Assembly (NCBI GenBank): GCA_017993505.1
Contig: JAGOMP010000002.1
Location: 62,001 to 126,000, forward strand
Source of the DNA: Planctomycetota bacterium
GTDB lineage: Bacteria; Planctomycetota; Uabimicrobiia; Uabimicrobiales; JABWCH01
DNA: 64,000 bases
Direction: 5' to 3'
Within the stretch, counting starts at the first letter, position 1, and the number at the start of each line of letters is the position of its first letter. Made by a program: the position numbers and the translations under genes. Below, one piece after another: positions 36,300 to 46,218 of the stretch. Under the pieces are notes generated by a model, which was not told the DNA's origin, ran no database searches, and worked only from the letters and a program-made list of their open reading frames with translations.

Positions 36300-37403
36300 A
36301 TGGTAAAAATTTCTATCATCATGCCATGCTACAATGCAGAAGAATATTTGCATCATAGCATACCTAGTTGTCTAAACCAAACATTGCCAGACATTGAAAT
36401 ACTTTGTGTCAATGATGGTTCTACTGACAATACTGCAGAAATATTACAAGAATACGCAAATAAAGATAATAGAGTTAAAATCATTACACAAGAAAATCAA
36501 GGCTCACTAGTAGCTAGAAAACGAGGTATGGAATATGCTAACGGTGAATATTGCATGTTCTTGGATCAGAATGATTCTTATGAACTCCATGCATGCGATG
36601 AGCTGTATTCTATTATAAAAGATCAAGATGTAGAAATTTTAGAATTTAATGCAAAAATAATAGAAAAAGACAATATAAGTTCTTCATTTTTCTCAGTTCC
36701 TTATGCTCATCAAAAATTGCCTGCATTAGATGCAATAGAAAAAATTTTTGAAGATCAAAAAAATTTTCAACCATGGATTTGGGCCAAAATTTTTTCAACA
36801 AGTCTTTGTAAAAGAGTTCTTCCTTATATACCAGAAAAATATATGATTCGATATGATGATGCTTTAATATCTATAATGTGTTTTCTTTTTGCAACGACAT
36901 ATTACAATATAGATAAAAAATATTATATATATTATAAAAATACAGAAATTTCCAAAACAAATTTTTTTTCTAAATTTCAAGAAATAGTATCATCTGCTAA
37001 AATATTTTTTTCTACTCTTAACGATTTTATACAAAGTCAAAAACTAGATCCTCATATTGAAAAAATTTTAAAAAAACTCATATATTGGATAGAACTCGAT
37101 TGCTTCTGTCTTTGGGAAGTTCTTTGTCCGCCAGAGCAACATAAAGAAGGCTTTTTATTAATATTGGACACTGTGTCTATAGGAATTATTACAGAAAAAT
37201 ATATGATGCAATACCAAATAATTCAAGATCAAAAAGAACAACTTCAATCCTATATAAGTTTACCTACCAATCCAACTTTAAAACACCACTTACGTAGTAT
37301 ATACTTTAACCTATCACAAAGAATATACCAAGTTTTTCAATCTTTAAAACAGAACGGTTTTCGGGAAACATACCAAAAAATAATGCAACACATTCATTCG
37401 TAA
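36300..37403 (+). CDS. family-2 glycosyltransferase, array copy 2 (middle type B, altered DXD)
   Basis: 367 residues. The N-terminal module is near-identical to copy 1, but the metal site reads D-Q-N-D: the second Asp of the usual DXD is Asn, a single-base change (GAT to AAT) that may weaken or abolish activity. The middle is type B: IIKDQDVEILEFNAK, WIWAKIFSTSLCKRV, YDDALISIMCFLFA, CPPEQHKEGF. The tail contains QSLKQNGFRETYQKI, related to the tails of copies 4-10 but lacking the HSFHSHFPF segment. It starts 71 nt after copy 1. Confidence 0.85.
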   Translation: MVKISIIMPCYNAEEYLHHSIPSCLNQTLPDIEILCVNDGSTDNTAEILQEYANKDNRVKIITQENQGSLVARKRGMEYANGEYCMFLDQNDSYELHACDELYSIIKDQDVEILEFNAKIIEKDNISSSFFSVPYAHQKLPALDAIEKIFEDQKNFQPWIWAKIFSTSLCKRVLPYIPEKYMIRYDDALISIMCFLFATTYYNIDKKYYIYYKNTEISKTNFFSKFQEIVSSAKIFFSTLNDFIQSQKLDPHIEKILKKLIYWIELDCFCLWEVLCPPEQHKEGFLLILDTVSIGIITEKYMMQYQIIQDQKEQLQSYISLPTNPTLKHHLRSIYFNLSQRIYQVFQSLKQNGFRETYQKIMQHIHS

Positions 37404-37448
37404 AAAATAAAATTGATAAAAAATATACAATGATAAGAAAGAAAAACA

Positions 37449-38546
37449 ATGCCTAAAATTTCTATCATCCTACCATGCTACAATGCAGGAGAATATTTGC
37501 ATCGTAGCATACCTAGTTGTCTAAACCAAACATTGACAGACATTGAAATACTCTGTGTGAATGATGGTTCTACAGACAATACTGCAGAAATATTACAAGA
37601 ATATGCAGATAAAGACAATAGAATTAAAATCATTACACAAAAAAATCAAGGCACATTGGTGGCTAGAAAACGAGGAATGGAACAAGCTACTGGCGAATAT
37701 TGCATGTTTTTAGATCAAGATGACTTTTACGAACTCTATGCATGCCAAGAACTCTATCAATTGATAGAAAAACACAAGGTAGATATGGTAGATTTTGGAG
37801 TGAATATGATTCAAAACAATAGTACCACGTCTTTTCATATATTGCCTTTATTTTTCTATAAAAAATGCAATAGTTTAGATACATTAGAAAAAATAGTTGA
37901 TGCTAAATTAACTTTCCGACTCGTCCTATGGATAAGAATTTTTTCTCATCGTCTTTATAAAAAGGTAGCGTCCTATATACCAGAAATATATATGACTCGA
38001 AATGAAGATACATTGATAGTATTACTCTGTTTCTATTTTGCAAAAACATATTATTCTACAAAGAAAGTATATTATAACTATTATACAGATACTGGATTTT
38101 GTAAAGAATATTCTTTTTCGCAATTTCAAAAAGCAATGTCTACAATCCAAACATTTCATTCTTATTTCACGGAGTTTGTAGAAAAACAAAAAACACCATT
38201 GATTTTTAAAAAAAGTCTAACAAAAGTAATATATCAATTAGAAAAAGATTGTATTACTATATGGGATATACTTTGTCCGCCTGAAAGAAAAGAAGAAGGA
38301 TTTTGCTTGATCTTGAACACAATATCTAAAGAAGCCATTGTTGATAAAGGGATAGAAAATTACAGAAAAATTCAAAATCAAGAAGCAATCATACAAAATC
38401 AAAAGGCACAGCTTCAATTTTTTACAAGTCTTTTCAAAAATCTAACAAAAACATTACGTTTTCCTTTTTCTTTCCTTTCTCGAGCCTATTCTTTTATACT
38501 GCAAAAAATATATCCATTTTCAAGTTCTACAAACAAAAAATCTTAG
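37449..38546 (+). CDS. family-2 glycosyltransferase, array copy 3 (middle type A)
   Basis: 365 residues, intact DXD (D-Q-D-D). The middle module is a diverged type A (LIEKHKVDMVDFGVNM, LWIRIFSHRLYKKV, RNEDTLIVLLCFYFA). Its tail (LRFPFSFLSRAYSF) matches copy 1, so copies 1 and 3 form one subgroup. A short internal repeat (QNQEAIIQNQKAQL) precedes the tail and may be the seed of the heptads seen in later copies. The gap to copy 2 is 45 nt. Confidence 0.87.
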   Translation: MPKISIILPCYNAGEYLHRSIPSCLNQTLTDIEILCVNDGSTDNTAEILQEYADKDNRIKIITQKNQGTLVARKRGMEQATGEYCMFLDQDDFYELYACQELYQLIEKHKVDMVDFGVNMIQNNSTTSFHILPLFFYKKCNSLDTLEKIVDAKLTFRLVLWIRIFSHRLYKKVASYIPEIYMTRNEDTLIVLLCFYFAKTYYSTKKVYYNYYTDTGFCKEYSFSQFQKAMSTIQTFHSYFTEFVEKQKTPLIFKKSLTKVIYQLEKDCITIWDILCPPERKEEGFCLILNTISKEAIVDKGIENYRKIQNQEAIIQNQKAQLQFFTSLFKNLTKTLRFPFSFLSRAYSFILQKIYPFSSSTNKKS

Positions 38547-38630
38547 AAAAATATTTAAAAAAGAATGAAATATCTTTAAAAAAGAAAATTTAATTTATAA
38601 AAACCATATAACAATTAAGAAAGAAAAGAA

Positions 38631-39788
38631 ATGGTAAAAATTTCTATCATCCTGCCATGCTACAATGCAGGAGAATATTTGCATCGTAGCATACCTAATT
38701 GTCTACACCAAACATTGAAAGACATTGAAATAATTTGTGTGAATGATGGTTCTACTGACAATACTGCTGAAATCTTACAAGAATACGCAAACAAAGACAA
38801 TAGAATTAAAATCATTACACAAGAAAATCAAGGCACATTAGTAGCTCGAAAACGTGGAATAGAACACGCAAGTGGCGAATATTGCATGTTTTTAGATCAG
38901 GATGATTTTTATGAACTCTGTGCATGTGCTGAGCTATATTCCATCATAAAAGAACAAGATGTTGAAATTTTAGAATTTAATGCAAACGTGATAGAAAAAA
39001 ACAATACAAGTTTTTCATGCTCTTCATTTCCTTATAAACATCAAAAGTTATATGCATTGGATGCATTAGAAAAAATTTTTGAAAATCAAAGACATTTTCG
39101 ACCATGGATTTGGGTCAAAATTTTTTCAACAAGTCTTTGTAAAAGAGTTCTTCCTTATATACCAGAAAAATATATGACTCTACATGAAGATGTATTGATG
39201 TTCATGATGTGTTTTCTTTTTGCAGAAACATATTATAATATAGACAATGCATATTATACACATTATAAAGATATAGGATTTTGCAAAGGATATTCCTTTT
39301 CTCAATTTCAAAAAGCACTGTCGTCTGCAAAAATATTATTTTCCACTCTGAACGATTTTATACAAAATCAAAAACCAGATCCTTATATTGAAAAAATTTT
39401 AAAAAAACTCATATATTGGATAGAACTCGATTGTTTTCAACGTTTTACAACTCTTTGTCCACCTGAGCAATACAAGGAAGGCTTTTTATTAATATTGAAT
39501 ACTGTGTCTACAGGCGTTCTCACAGAAAAATATATGCAGCAATATCAACTCATGCAAAAACAATCAAAACTCATCCAACAGCAAGAGTCAGAGCTTCGAT
39601 TCTATACAAGTTCTCCTTCAAATCTAAATTTAACACAAGCCTTGCATTCTTTCCATTCTCATTTCCCCTTTCTCTTTAAAATACAATGCAACATGTTATG
39701 CAGAACACACCAAATTGCCCAATCTCTAAAGCAGAACGGTTTTAGAGAAACATGCAAAAAAATAATACGATATATCTTAAAAAAATAA
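38631..39788 (+). CDS. family-2 glycosyltransferase, array copy 4 (middle type B)
   Basis: 385 residues, DXD intact. The type B middle (IIKEQDVEILEFNAN, WIWVKIFSTSLCKRV, LHEDVLMFMMCFLFA, CPPEQYKEGF). Its tail is intermediate: it has the HSFHSHFPFLF segment of copies 5-10, then IQCNMLCRTHQIAQSLKQNGFRETCKK. The N-terminal 90 residues are almost identical to copy 5, including the variant IPNCLHQTL, which suggests recent conversion between these neighbours. Gap upstream 84 nt, the largest in the array. Confidence 0.87.
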   Translation: MVKISIILPCYNAGEYLHRSIPNCLHQTLKDIEIICVNDGSTDNTAEILQEYANKDNRIKIITQENQGTLVARKRGIEHASGEYCMFLDQDDFYELCACAELYSIIKEQDVEILEFNANVIEKNNTSFSCSSFPYKHQKLYALDALEKIFENQRHFRPWIWVKIFSTSLCKRVLPYIPEKYMTLHEDVLMFMMCFLFAETYYNIDNAYYTHYKDIGFCKGYSFSQFQKALSSAKILFSTLNDFIQNQKPDPYIEKILKKLIYWIELDCFQRFTTLCPPEQYKEGFLLILNTVSTGVLTEKYMQQYQLMQKQSKLIQQQESELRFYTSSPSNLNLTQALHSFHSHFPFLFKIQCNMLCRTHQIAQSLKQNGFRETCKKIIRYILKK

Positions 39789-39827
39789 AATTTCTAAAAA
39801 AATACATAACAATAAGGAAGAAAAGCA

Positions 39828-41012
39828 ATGCCTAAAATTTCCATCATCCTGCCATGCTACAATGCAGGAGAATATTTGCATCGTAGCATACCTAATTGTC
39901 TACACCAAACATTGAAAGACATTGAAATAATTTGTGTGAATGATGGTTCTACTGACAATACTGCTGAAATCTTACAAGAATACGCAAACAAAGACAATAG
40001 AATCAAAATCATTACACAAGAAAATCAAGGCACATTGGTGGCTAGAAAACGAGGAATGGAACACGCTATCGGCGAATATTGCATGTTTTTGGATCAGGAT
40101 GATTTTTATGAACTCTATGCATGCCAAGAGCTATATCAATGGATAGAACAACAAAAGGTAGATATGGTAGATTGTAGATATAATATTATAGAACAAGATA
40201 ATACCGTCCATAATTGGTCTTTATCTTCCCTCGCTTATCAAAAACTCAATAGTTTAGAAGCACTAGAAAAAATAGTGGATAATAGATCGAATTTTCATTC
40301 CGTAATATATATATGGAAAAAAATTCTTTCCCATACTCTTTATAAAAAAGTAGCGTCTCATATCCCTATAAAACATATGATTTCCAATGAAGATATCTTT
40401 ATTGGAACCCTATGTTTCTATTTTGCAAAAACATTTTATGCTGTTGATAATATATACTATAACCATTATGTTGGCATTGGATTTTTTAAAGAATATTCCT
40501 TTTCTCAATTACAAAAAACAATATCCTCCATCCAAATATTTCGTTCTTATTTCATGGAGTTTGTAGAAAAACAAAAACCTTCCTTAAGTTTTGAAAAAAG
40601 TCTAACAAAAATAATACATATAATAGAAAAAGATAGTATTAATATATGGAATAGAATTTGTCCGCCTGAAAAAAAAGAAGAAGGATTTTACTTGATATTA
40701 AAAACTCTATCTACCAATGTCATAGTAGATAAATATTTAGATAATGAAAAAATCATTCAAACCCAGAAAAGACATATACAGCACCAAGAGACACAGATTT
40801 CTTTCTATACAAAATTACCTACAAATCTAAATTTAACAAAAGCCTTGCATTCTTTCCATTCTCATTTTCCTTTTCTTTTTCGAGTATATTCCTTTGTCGT
40901 ACGAAGAACATACCAAGTTTTTCAATCTCTAAAGCAGAACGGCTTTTGGAAAACATGCAAAAAAATAATACGATATATTTGTAATAAAATAAAATCGATA
41001 AAAAATATATAA
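39828..41012 (+). CDS. family-2 glycosyltransferase, array copy 5 (middle type A)
   Basis: 394 residues, DXD intact. The middle is type A and very close to copy 1 (VDMVDCRYNIIEQDNTVHNW). From here on, all tails are of the common type: HSFHSHFPFLFRVYSFVVRRTYQVFQ... ending in a basic KIIRYICNKIKSIKNI, likely amphipathic and possibly membrane-associating. The N-terminal module matches copy 4 while the middle matches copy 1, a clear mosaic. Confidence 0.87.
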   Translation: MPKISIILPCYNAGEYLHRSIPNCLHQTLKDIEIICVNDGSTDNTAEILQEYANKDNRIKIITQENQGTLVARKRGMEHAIGEYCMFLDQDDFYELYACQELYQWIEQQKVDMVDCRYNIIEQDNTVHNWSLSSLAYQKLNSLEALEKIVDNRSNFHSVIYIWKKILSHTLYKKVASHIPIKHMISNEDIFIGTLCFYFAKTFYAVDNIYYNHYVGIGFFKEYSFSQLQKTISSIQIFRSYFMEFVEKQKPSLSFEKSLTKIIHIIEKDSINIWNRICPPEKKEEGFYLILKTLSTNVIVDKYLDNEKIIQTQKRHIQHQETQISFYTKLPTNLNLTKALHSFHSHFPFLFRVYSFVVRRTYQVFQSLKQNGFWKTCKKIIRYICNKIKSIKNI

Positions 41013-41031
41013 TAATAAGAAAGAAAAACAA

Positions 41032-42216
41032 ATGCCTAAAATTTCCATCATCATGCCATGCTATAATGCAGGAGAATATTTGCATCGTAGCATGCCTAGT
41101 TGTCTTAATCAAACTTTGACAGACATTGAAATAATTTGTGTGAATGATGGTTCTACTGACAATACTGCAGAAATATTACAAGAATATGCAAGTAAAGATA
41201 ATAGAATTAAAATCATCACGCAAAAAAATCAAGGTACATTAGTATCGAGAAAACGAGGAATGGAGTACGCAAGCGGCGAATATTGCATGTTTTTGGATCA
41301 AGATGATTTTTACGAACTCTATGCATGCCAAGAATTATATCAATGGATAGAACAACAAAAGGTAGATATGGTAGATTGTAGATTCAAGATTATAGAACAA
41401 AATAATACTGTGTATAATTGTCCTTTATCTTCTCTATCTTATCAAAAATTAAATAGTTTAGATGCATTAGAAAAAATAATGGGATATGCATCGAATTATC
41501 TTTTCGCAACATATATATGGAAAAAAATTCTTTCCTTCACTCTTTATAAAAAAGTAGCGTCTCATATCCCAGAAAAATATATGACTTCCCATGAAGATAT
41601 CTTTATGGTATTCCTCTGTTTCTATTTTGCAAAAACATATTATACTGTTGATAATATATACTATAATCATTATAAAGATATTGGATTTTTCAAAGAATAT
41701 TCCTTTTCTCAATTTCAAAAAGCAATATCTGCAATCCACATATTTCATTCCTATTTTATAGAGTTTGTAGAAAAACAAAAACCACCTTTAAGTTTTGAAA
41801 AAAGTCTAACAAAAATAATACATATAATCGAAGAAAATGGTCTTAATATATGGAATAAAATTTGCCCTCCTGAAAGAAAAGAAGAAGGATTTTTGTTGAT
41901 ATGTAATACATTATCTAAAGAAGCTATTGTCAATAGATGGCTAGAAAATCACAGATTCATTCAAAATCAAAAAATACTTATCCAAAAACAACAGAAATTA
42001 CTTCAATTCTATACAAATTTACCTACAAATCCAAATTTAACAAAAGCCTTGCGTTCTTTTCATTCTCATTTTCCTTTTCTTTTCCGAGTATATTCTTTTG
42101 TCGTACGAAGAACATACCAAGTTTTTCAATCTCTAAAACAGAACGGCTTTTGGAAAACTTGCAAAAAAATAATACAATGTATTCGTAATAAAATAAAATC
42201 GATAAAAAACATATAA
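41032..42216 (+). CDS. family-2 glycosyltransferase, array copy 6 (middle type A)
   Basis: 394 residues, DXD intact. Type A middle (WIEQQKVDMVDCRFKIIEQ, TYIWKKILSFTLYKKV, CPPERKEEGFLLICN), with common tail. It directly follows another type A copy (5), the only such adjacency, with a gap of 19 nt. The tail DNA is nearly identical to copy 5 over about 200 nt. A duplicated ribosome-site/start segment follows its stop codon. Confidence 0.87.
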   Translation: MPKISIIMPCYNAGEYLHRSMPSCLNQTLTDIEIICVNDGSTDNTAEILQEYASKDNRIKIITQKNQGTLVSRKRGMEYASGEYCMFLDQDDFYELYACQELYQWIEQQKVDMVDCRFKIIEQNNTVYNCPLSSLSYQKLNSLDALEKIMGYASNYLFATYIWKKILSFTLYKKVASHIPEKYMTSHEDIFMVFLCFYFAKTYYTVDNIYYNHYKDIGFFKEYSFSQFQKAISAIHIFHSYFIEFVEKQKPPLSFEKSLTKIIHIIEENGLNIWNKICPPERKEEGFLLICNTLSKEAIVNRWLENHRFIQNQKILIQKQQKLLQFYTNLPTNPNLTKALRSFHSHFPFLFRVYSFVVRRTYQVFQSLKQNGFWKTCKKIIQCIRNKIKSIKNI

Positions 42217-42270
42217 TAAGAAAGGGAAATTATGCCTAAATAATAATAAGAAAGGGAAATTATGCCTAAA
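42213..42270 (+). repeat. 30-nt tandem duplication of the copy 7 ribosome site and start
   Basis: AAAGGGAAATTATGCCTAAA occurs at 42221-42240 and 42251-42270. The first copy gives a decoy reading frame Met-Pro-Lys-stop (42232-42243); the second starts the real copy 7 gene at 42262. Confidence 0.9.
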
Positions 42271-43590
42271 ATTTCTATCATCATGCCATGCTACAATACA
42301 GGAGAATATTTACATCGTAGCCTGCCTAGTTGTCTGAACCAAACATTGCAAGATATTGAAATACTTTGTGTGAATGATGGCTCTACAGACAATACTGCAG
42401 AAATATTACAAGAATACGCAAGCAAAGACAGCAGAATTAAAATCATCACACAAAAAAATCAAGGCACATTATTGGCTAGAAAACGAGGCATAGAAAATGC
42501 AAACGGTGAATATTGCATGTTCTTGGATCCAGATGATTCTTATGAACTCCATGCATGCAATGAGCTATATTCCATCATAAAAGAACAAGATGTAGATATT
42601 TTAGAATTTAATACAATTATTATAGAAAAAAACAATACAAAAACTACATGCTCTTCTGTTCCTTATAAACATCAAAAGTTACATGCATTAGATGCATTAG
42701 AAAAAATCTTTGAAGATCAAAAATATTTTCGACCATGGATTTGGATTAAAATTTTTTCAACAAGTCTTTGTAAAAACATCCTTTCTTATATACCAGAAAA
42801 ACATATGATTCTACATGAAGATGTATTGATGTTTATGATGTGTTTTCTTTTTGCAGAAACATATTATAATTTAGATAATGCATACTATAACCATTATAAA
42901 AATATAGGAATTTGCAAAGAATATTCCTTTTCTACATTTCAAAAAACAACCTCATCAGCTGAAATATTTTTTTCCACTTTGAACGATTTTATACAAAATC
43001 AAAAACCAGCTCCTTATATTGAAAAAATTTTAAAAAAACTCATATATTGGATAGAACTCGATTGTTTCCAACGTTGGGCAACTATTTGTCCACCTGAGCA
43101 ACACAAGGAAGGATTTTTATTAATATTGAACACTGTATCTACAGGAACTATCGTAGAAAAATATATATCACAATATCAACTCATACAAAATAAAGAAAAA
43201 CTCATCCAAGACAAAGATAATATTATCAAAAACAAAGACAAACTCATCCAAGACAAAGACAAACTCATCCAAGACAAAAACAATATCATTCAAAACAAAA
43301 ACAATATCATTCAAGACAAAGATAAACTCATCCAAGACAAAGACAATATCATCAAAAACAAAGAGGCAAAGCTTAGATTCTATACAAGTTTACCTACAAA
43401 TCCATTGTTAACACAATCATTCCATTCTTTTCATTCTCATTTTCCTTTTCTTTTCCGAATATATTCCTTTATAGTGCGAAGAACATACCAAGTTTTTCAA
43501 TCTCTCAAGCAGAACGGTTTTTGGAAAACATGCAAAAAAATAATACGATATATTCGTAATAAAATAAAATCGATAAAAAACATATCATAA
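42262..43590 (+). CDS. family-2 glycosyltransferase, array copy 7 (middle type B, long heptad stretch)
   Basis: 442 residues, the longest in the array. The metal site is D-P-D-D. Type B middle (IIKEQDVDILEFNTI, WIWIKIFSTSLCKNI, CPPEQHKEGF). Between the middle and the common tail are about nine 7-residue repeats of the type LIQDKDK / IIQNKNN, encoded by a 21-bp minisatellite. They are strongly predicted to form a coiled coil, which could set oligomer state or spacing. This is the copy with most repeats; copies 1-6 have none or only a trace. Confidence 0.87.
   Translation: MPKISIIMPCYNTGEYLHRSLPSCLNQTLQDIEILCVNDGSTDNTAEILQEYASKDSRIKIITQKNQGTLLARKRGIENANGEYCMFLDPDDSYELHACNELYSIIKEQDVDILEFNTIIIEKNNTKTTCSSVPYKHQKLHALDALEKIFEDQKYFRPWIWIKIFSTSLCKNILSYIPEKHMILHEDVLMFMMCFLFAETYYNLDNAYYNHYKNIGICKEYSFSTFQKTTSSAEIFFSTLNDFIQNQKPAPYIEKILKKLIYWIELDCFQRWATICPPEQHKEGFLLILNTVSTGTIVEKYISQYQLIQNKEKLIQDKDNIIKNKDKLIQDKDKLIQDKNNIIQNKNNIIQDKDKLIQDKDNIIKNKEAKLRFYTSLPTNPLLTQSFHSFHSHFPFLFRIYSFIVRRTYQVFQSLKQNGFWKTCKKIIRYIRNKIKSIKNIS
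43183..43377 (+). repeat. 21-bp heptad minisatellite (copy 7; shorter forms in copies 8-10)
   Basis: Units like CAAGACAAAGACAAACTCATC encode (L/I)-I-(Q/K)-(D/N)-K-(D/N)-(K/N). There are about nine units here, five in copy 8 (around 44540-44655), seven in copy 9 (around 45830-45980) and five in copy 10 (around 47160-47255). The frame is always kept because the unit is 21 bp. Confidence 0.88.
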
Positions 43591-43606
43591 TAAGAAAGAA
43601 AAACAA

Positions 43607-44875
43607 ATGCCTAAAATTTCCATCATCGTGCCATGCTACAATACCAGAGAATATTTGCATCGTAGCCTGCCTAGTTGTCTTAATCAAACATTCAAAGACA
43701 TTGAAATAATTTGTGTGAATGATGGTTCTACTGACAATACTGCAGAAATATTACAAAAATACGCAGACAAAGACAATAGAATTAAAATCATCACACAAGA
43801 AAATCAAGGCACATTAATGGCTAGAAAACGAGGAATGGAACACGCAAGCGGCGAATATTGCATGTTTTTAGATCCTGATGATTTTTATGAACTCCATGCA
43901 TGCCAAGAACTCTATCAATGTATAGAAGAACAAAAAGTAGATATAGTAGATTATAGATTCAATATTATAAAACAAGATAATACTATGCATAATTATCCTT
44001 TATCTCCCCTATCTTATAAAAAAATCAATAGTTTAGAGGCATTAGAAAAAATAATGGAGAATAGATCAAATTTTCATTCTGTCATATATATATGGAAAAA
44101 AATTCTTTCCTTCACTCTTTATAAAAAAGTAATGTCTCATATTCCTGAAATATATATGACTCTACATGAAGATGTTTTAATGGTATTCCTCTGTTTCTAT
44201 TTTGCAAAAACATATTATACTGTTGATAATATATATTATAACTATTATAAAAATATAGGATTTTGCAAAGAATATTCTTTTCCCCAATTTCAAAAAGCAA
44301 TATCTGCAACCCAAATATTTCATTCCTATTTCACAGAGTTTGTAGAAAAACAAAAACCACCATTGATTTTTACTGAAAGTCTCACAAAAATAATATATGA
44401 AATAAACAAGAATTGCTTTACTATGTGGGATGTAGTTTGTCCTCCTGAGAGAAAAGAAGAAGGCTTTTCATTAATATTGGACACTGTGTCGAAAAATAAT
44501 ATCACAGAAAATTATATGCTACAATATCAACGAATTCAAAACCAAGAAAAATTCATGCAAGACAAAGATAAACTCATTCAAAATCAAAAAAAACTTATCC
44601 AAAACAAAGACAATATCATTCAAAACAAAGACAAACTCATCAAAAATAAAGAGGCAGATCTTAGATTCTATACAAGTTTACCTACAAATCCATTGCTAAC
44701 ACAAGCCTTGCGTTCTTTCCATTCTCATTTTCCTTTTCTTTTCCGAATATATTCCTTTGTTGTACGAAGAACATACCAAGTTTTTCAATCTCTAAAACAG
44801 AATGGTTTTTGGGAAACGTGCAAAAAAATAGTACGATATATTCATAATAAAATAAAATCAATAAAAAGCATATAA
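43607..44875 (+). CDS. family-2 glycosyltransferase, array copy 8 (middle type A, heptads)
   Basis: 422 residues, metal site D-P-D-D. Type A middle (IEEQKVDIVDYRFNIIKQ, IYIWKKILSFTLYKKV, CPPERKEEGF) joined to about five heptads and the common tail. It shows that the heptad-plus-tail block is shared between type A and type B genes. Sixteen nt separate it from copy 7, with a GAAAGAAAAAC ribosome region. Confidence 0.87.
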   Translation: MPKISIIVPCYNTREYLHRSLPSCLNQTFKDIEIICVNDGSTDNTAEILQKYADKDNRIKIITQENQGTLMARKRGMEHASGEYCMFLDPDDFYELHACQELYQCIEEQKVDIVDYRFNIIKQDNTMHNYPLSPLSYKKINSLEALEKIMENRSNFHSVIYIWKKILSFTLYKKVMSHIPEIYMTLHEDVLMVFLCFYFAKTYYTVDNIYYNYYKNIGFCKEYSFPQFQKAISATQIFHSYFTEFVEKQKPPLIFTESLTKIIYEINKNCFTMWDVVCPPERKEEGFSLILDTVSKNNITENYMLQYQRIQNQEKFMQDKDKLIQNQKKLIQNKDNIIQNKDKLIKNKEADLRFYTSLPTNPLLTQALRSFHSHFPFLFRIYSFVVRRTYQVFQSLKQNGFWETCKKIVRYIHNKIKSIKSI

Positions 44876-44894
44876 TAATAAGAAAGAAAAACAA

Positions 44895-46202
44895 ATGCCT
44901 AAAATTTCCATAATCGTGCCATGCTACAATACAGGAGAATATTTGCATCGTAGCATATCTAGTTGTCTTAATCAAACATTGAAAGACATTGAAGTTATTT
45001 GTGTGAATGATGGTTCTACAGACAATACAGCAGATATATTACAAGAATACGCAGACAAAGATAATAGAATTAAAATCATTACACAAGAGAATCAAGGATT
45101 ATTATTGGCTAGAAAACGAGGCATAGAACATGCAAACAGTAATTATTGCATGTTCTTAGACTCGGATGATGCTTTTGAGCTCTATGCATGCGAAGAGCTA
45201 TATTCCCTCATAAAAGAACAAGATGTAGAAATTTTAGAATTTAATGCAACTATGATAGACAAAGACAAAAAAATTTCTTCATGGTTTCCTGTTCCTTATG
45301 CTCATCAAAAGTTACATGCATTAGATGCATTAAAAAAAATCTTTGAAGATTATAGGTACTATCGTGCATGTGTCTGTCACAAAGTTATTTCAACAAGTCT
45401 GTTAAAAAAAATCCTTCCTTATATGCCAGAAACATATATGTTCCGGCATGAAGATGCATTGATGTCTATAATGTGTTTTCTTTTTGCAACAACATACTAT
45501 AATATAGAAAAAAAATATTATATATATTATCTAGATATAGGAACTTTCAAAGAAAAGTGCTTTTCTAAATTTCAAAAAATACTATTATCTGCTCAAGTAT
45601 TTGTTTCTACTATGAATGATTTTATGCAAAGTCAAAAACTAGATCCACATATTGAAAAAATTTTAAAACAACTCATAGATTGGATAGAACTCGATCGCTT
45701 CTATATTTGGGAACGTCTTTGTCCGCCAGAGAAACAGATGGAAGGATTTTTATTAATATTAGACAATGTATCTACAGATATTATCCTAAAAAAGTATATG
45801 CTACAATATGAACGAATTCAAAACCAAGAAAAATTCATGCAAGACAAAGATAAACTCATTCAAAAGCAAAAAAAACTTATCCAAGACAAAGATAATACCA
45901 TCCAAAACAAAGACAATATCATCCAAAACAAAGACAATATCATTCAAAACAAAGACAATATCATCAAAAATAAAGAGGCAGAGCTTCGATTCTATACAAG
46001 TTTACCTACAAATCCATTGTTAACACAAGCATTACATTCTTTTCATTCTCATTTTCCCTTTCTTTTCCGAATATATTCCTTTATAGTGCGAAGAATATAC
46101 CAAGTTTTTCAATCTCTCAAGCAGAACGGCTTTTGGAAAACATGCAAAAAAATAATACAATATATTCGTAATAAAATAAAATCGATAAAAAACATATCAT
46201 AA
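44895..46202 (+). CDS. family-2 glycosyltransferase, array copy 9 (middle type B, heptads)
   Basis: 435 residues, metal site D-S-D-D, the form commonest among GT2 enzymes generally. The type B middle is the most diverged (YRACVCHKVISTSLLKKI, RHEDALMSIMCFLFA, CPPEKQMEGF), and only copy 10 shares the QMEGF variant and the LILDNVSTDIILKKYM stretch. About seven heptads precede the common tail. Gap upstream 19 nt. Confidence 0.87.
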   Translation: MPKISIIVPCYNTGEYLHRSISSCLNQTLKDIEVICVNDGSTDNTADILQEYADKDNRIKIITQENQGLLLARKRGIEHANSNYCMFLDSDDAFELYACEELYSLIKEQDVEILEFNATMIDKDKKISSWFPVPYAHQKLHALDALKKIFEDYRYYRACVCHKVISTSLLKKILPYMPETYMFRHEDALMSIMCFLFATTYYNIEKKYYIYYLDIGTFKEKCFSKFQKILLSAQVFVSTMNDFMQSQKLDPHIEKILKQLIDWIELDRFYIWERLCPPEKQMEGFLLILDNVSTDIILKKYMLQYERIQNQEKFMQDKDKLIQKQKKLIQDKDNTIQNKDNIIQNKDNIIQNKDNIIKNKEAELRFYTSLPTNPLLTQALHSFHSHFPFLFRIYSFIVRRIYQVFQSLKQNGFWKTCKKIIQYIRNKIKSIKNIS

Positions 46203-46218
46203 TAAGAAAGAAAGATAA

